This document shows, in pieces, positions 37,236-37,945 of a stretch of DNA of 37,945 bases (position 1 is its first letter; the number at the start of each line of letters is the position of its first letter). Below the pieces are notes generated by a model, which was not told where the DNA came from, searched no databases, and saw only the letters and a list, made by a program, of their open reading frames with translations. A program made the translations under genes and the position numbers. Location: positions 1-37,945 of the forward strand of contig NVWB01000170.1 of NCBI GenBank assembly GCA_002733575.1, written 5' to 3'. The stretch is from Blastopirellula sp. (lineage in GTDB: Bacteria > Planctomycetota > Planctomycetia > Pirellulales > Pirellulaceae).

Positions 37236-37437
37236 ACAGTATCCGAAAACACGTTTATTAATGTGCTTCTTTTCGGGTCTTAAATTTAACAGTTTAGGAT
37301 TGGGAATGCTCGATCGCTGTTAATTATTAGCCTCGTACCCAACTAAATGGCATTACAGGCAACAAATACCTAGTCTTGTTTCCCTCATACTAGGTCAACC
37401 CGTCAAGTCTTACTCCTCTTTGATTTGGCGGGTTTTT
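37236..37437 (+). ncRNA. Predicted ~200-nt noncoding RNA
   Basis: The stretch from the promoter at 37202 to the terminator at 37437 holds no plausible gene but a chain of stems: ATCCGAAAA/TTTTCGGGT (37241-37249/37270-37278, with CACGTT/AATGTG inside), TTAACAG/CTGTTAA (37286-37292/37317-37323), ACCTAGT/ACTAGGT (37368-37374/37389-37395) and the terminator stem. A loop TTGGG (37300-37304) could pair with CCCAA (37338-37342) as a pseudoknot. The RNA would begin near 37236, at the foot of the first stem. Its role is unknown; not a recognised family. Confidence 0.6.
37397..37437 (+). terminator. Rho-independent terminator
   Basis: AACCCGTCAA (37397-37406) pairs with TTGGCGGGTT (37425-37434, one wobble), loop 18 bases, followed by TTTTT. 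It ends the noncoding RNA and probably the whole rightward operon. Confidence 0.8.
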
Positions 37438-37468
37438 AATCCCCTTGTGACTGTCCAAAGGTTGCAGA

Positions 37469-37545
37469 AAATCCCAACCCTCTGTAGTAGAGTGCGTAGC
37501 GTAATAGATTGAGAAATCAATCGACTTTAACAAGGTTGGGAATTT
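37469..37545 (-). terminator. Branched stem after Rz1; likely end of the leftward lysis message
   Basis: TCCCAACC (37472-37479) pairs with GGTTGGGA (37534-37541), extended by AAA/TTT past a one-base bulge. Inside lie two hairpins, CTCT-GTAGT-AGAG (37480-37492) and GATTGA-GAAA-TCAATC (37507-37522). Read on the minus strand the stem ends in GGGATTTTC, a short T-run, two bases after the Rz1 stop region, fitting a terminator; the three-way shape is unusual for one. Confidence 0.5.
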
Positions 37546-37548
37546 GGT

Positions 37549-37743
37549 TTATTTCCAGCATTTAATACGTTGCCCATACAAATTATGAGTTAGCAATTGC
37601 GTTACACTATCATTATTTAATACATCTATTTGATCACCGCTAAATATAATAGGTTTAAACGCACCGCAATCATCACTTAGACCACTCGTCGCGCAACTTG
37701 TTAGCCCGATCGCTAGGAGACATACGCCTAATAGTTTGATCAT
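37549..37743 (-). CDS. Outer-membrane spanin lipoprotein (Rz1-like)
   Basis: The 64-residue protein has a lipoprotein signal: basic start, hydrophobic core (LLGVCLLAIG) and lipobox LTSC with Cys17 as the lipid site. The mature part (about 48 residues) would hang from the outer membrane. It lies in another frame inside the 3' end of the inner-spanin gene (71-base overlap), the usual Rz/Rz1 arrangement. Together they fuse inner and outer membranes as the last lysis step. Unlike many Rz1 proteins it is not Pro-rich. Confidence 0.8.
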   Translation of the reverse strand: MIKLLGVCLLAIGLTSCATSGLSDDCGAFKPIIFSGDQIDVLNNDSVTQLLTHNLYGQRIKCWK

Positions 37744-37918
37744 TTTGAACGCCCTCCTTTAAATTGTGTAGTTTCTTTTTAGTCTGCTTTAGTTGCTCTT
37801 TAGTTCGACCGTATGCAACAGCCTTTAATAAAATAACGCCCACGATAGAAATAAAAGTTAGTGCCGTAGCTAAATATCTACCGAACTTTGAACCGATTAG
37901 CCAAGCGATAACACTCAT
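37673..37918 (-). CDS. Inner-membrane spanin (Rz-like)
   Basis: The 81-residue protein has an N-terminal membrane anchor (residues 12-33; RYLATALTFISIVGVILLKA) and a periplasmic charged coiled coil (about 36-60; KEQLKQTKKKLHNLKEGVQN), then a short polar end. This is short for an Rz protein (lambda Rz 153) but the layout fits. It contains the Rz1 gene start in another frame. It follows the holin-like stop by 6 bases across the window join. Confidence 0.78.
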   Translation of the reverse strand: MSVIAWLIGSKFGRYLATALTFISIVGVILLKAVAYGRTKEQLKQTKKKLHNLKEGVQNDQTIRRMSPSDRANKLRDEWSK

Positions 37919-37924
37919 AATTTT

Positions 37925-37945
37925 TTACCCATTGGCGAGGCTGTA
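37925..37945 (-). CDS. 3' end of the holin-like gene if the window is circular
   Basis: Reading the minus strand from 37945 gives codons for YSLANG and TAA (37927-37925), in frame with the open frame at base 1. The stop is 6 bases before the inner-spanin ATG at 37918. Confidence 0.6.
   Translation of the reverse strand, partial: YSLANG

Noticed and set aside
37260..37322. A 20-codon frame starting MCFFSGLK inside the predicted noncoding RNA
   Set aside because: No ribosome site, and its start lies inside the first stem.
1..37945. CRISPR array, rRNA, insertion-sequence transposase, CI-like repressor, DNA polymerase or replicative helicase
   Set aside because: None was seen on either strand.

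Overview
The window reads as one complete tailed-phage genome of about 38 kb with short-tailed (podovirus-like, P22-type) virion genes. The left two thirds are written almost entirely on the minus strand and the right end on the plus strand. AT-rich composition, a GH19 endolysin, an Rz/Rz1 spanin pair, an outer-membrane-directed lipoprotein and a Sf6/P22-style terminase and portal point to a Gram-negative, probably gammaproteobacterial, host; the species cannot be told from the sequence. A holin-like frame open at base 1 continues in frame from base 37945 and stops 6 bases before the i-spanin gene, so the two ends probably join and the map is circular (headful packaging fits the terminase type).

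Layout. 1-866 and 37549-37945: lysis cassette (Rz1, Rz, holin-like, endolysin). 910-14929: tail spike with an S74 self-cleaving chaperone, small membrane and beta-rich virion proteins, two ejection proteins (one with an M15 peptidase domain), a GNAT-like protein, a P22 gp10-like tail factor, a head-tail adaptor, the N4-gp56-family capsid protein and a scaffold. 15022-19209: portal, large terminase, two small unknowns, small terminase. 19202-20101: three small genes. 20094-22353: a 2.2-kb block bounded by a perfect 37-bp direct repeat, carrying a serine recombinase, a palindrome-rich gene-free stretch, a promoter and two membrane-protein genes. 22348-25007: a chain of overlapping small early genes, several of them tiny membrane proteins. 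25099-26317: a three-gene cassette facing the other way with its own promoter and terminator. 26288-32525: a leftward early operon with a YopX protein, a homopolymer-frameshifted gene, a winged-helix regulator, a DNA methyltransferase, a replication initiator behind its own promoter and a structured leader, RusA, a DUF1367-like protein, an HNH-AP2 endonuclease and a ribbon-helix-helix protein at the head. 32613-37198: a rightward operon with a tRNA-like gene, a Rad52-like annealing protein, an HNH nuclease, SSB and small unknowns.

How it works together. Two divergent promoters around 32.55-32.64 kb and 25.04-25.13 kb start the early operons, each beside a ribbon-helix-helix gene that could be the local repressor. 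Replication and recombination appear to use an O-like initiator, SSB, Rad52-like annealing and RusA resolution with host polymerase and helicase. Late genes run leftward from about 20.8 kb to the lysis cassette. No tyrosine integrase and no CI-like repressor was seen.

Most unusual parts: (a) 37202-37437, a promoter, a chain of hairpins and a terminator with no gene, i.e. a likely ~200-nt noncoding RNA; (b) a tRNA-like element inserted with a 19-bp duplication into a small gene whose old stop codon can still be reconstructed; (c) the 37-bp-repeat-bounded recombinase block; (d) further structured gene-free stretches at 36679-36812, 37469-37545 and 29111-29215. All RNA structures were found by eye and none was computed.
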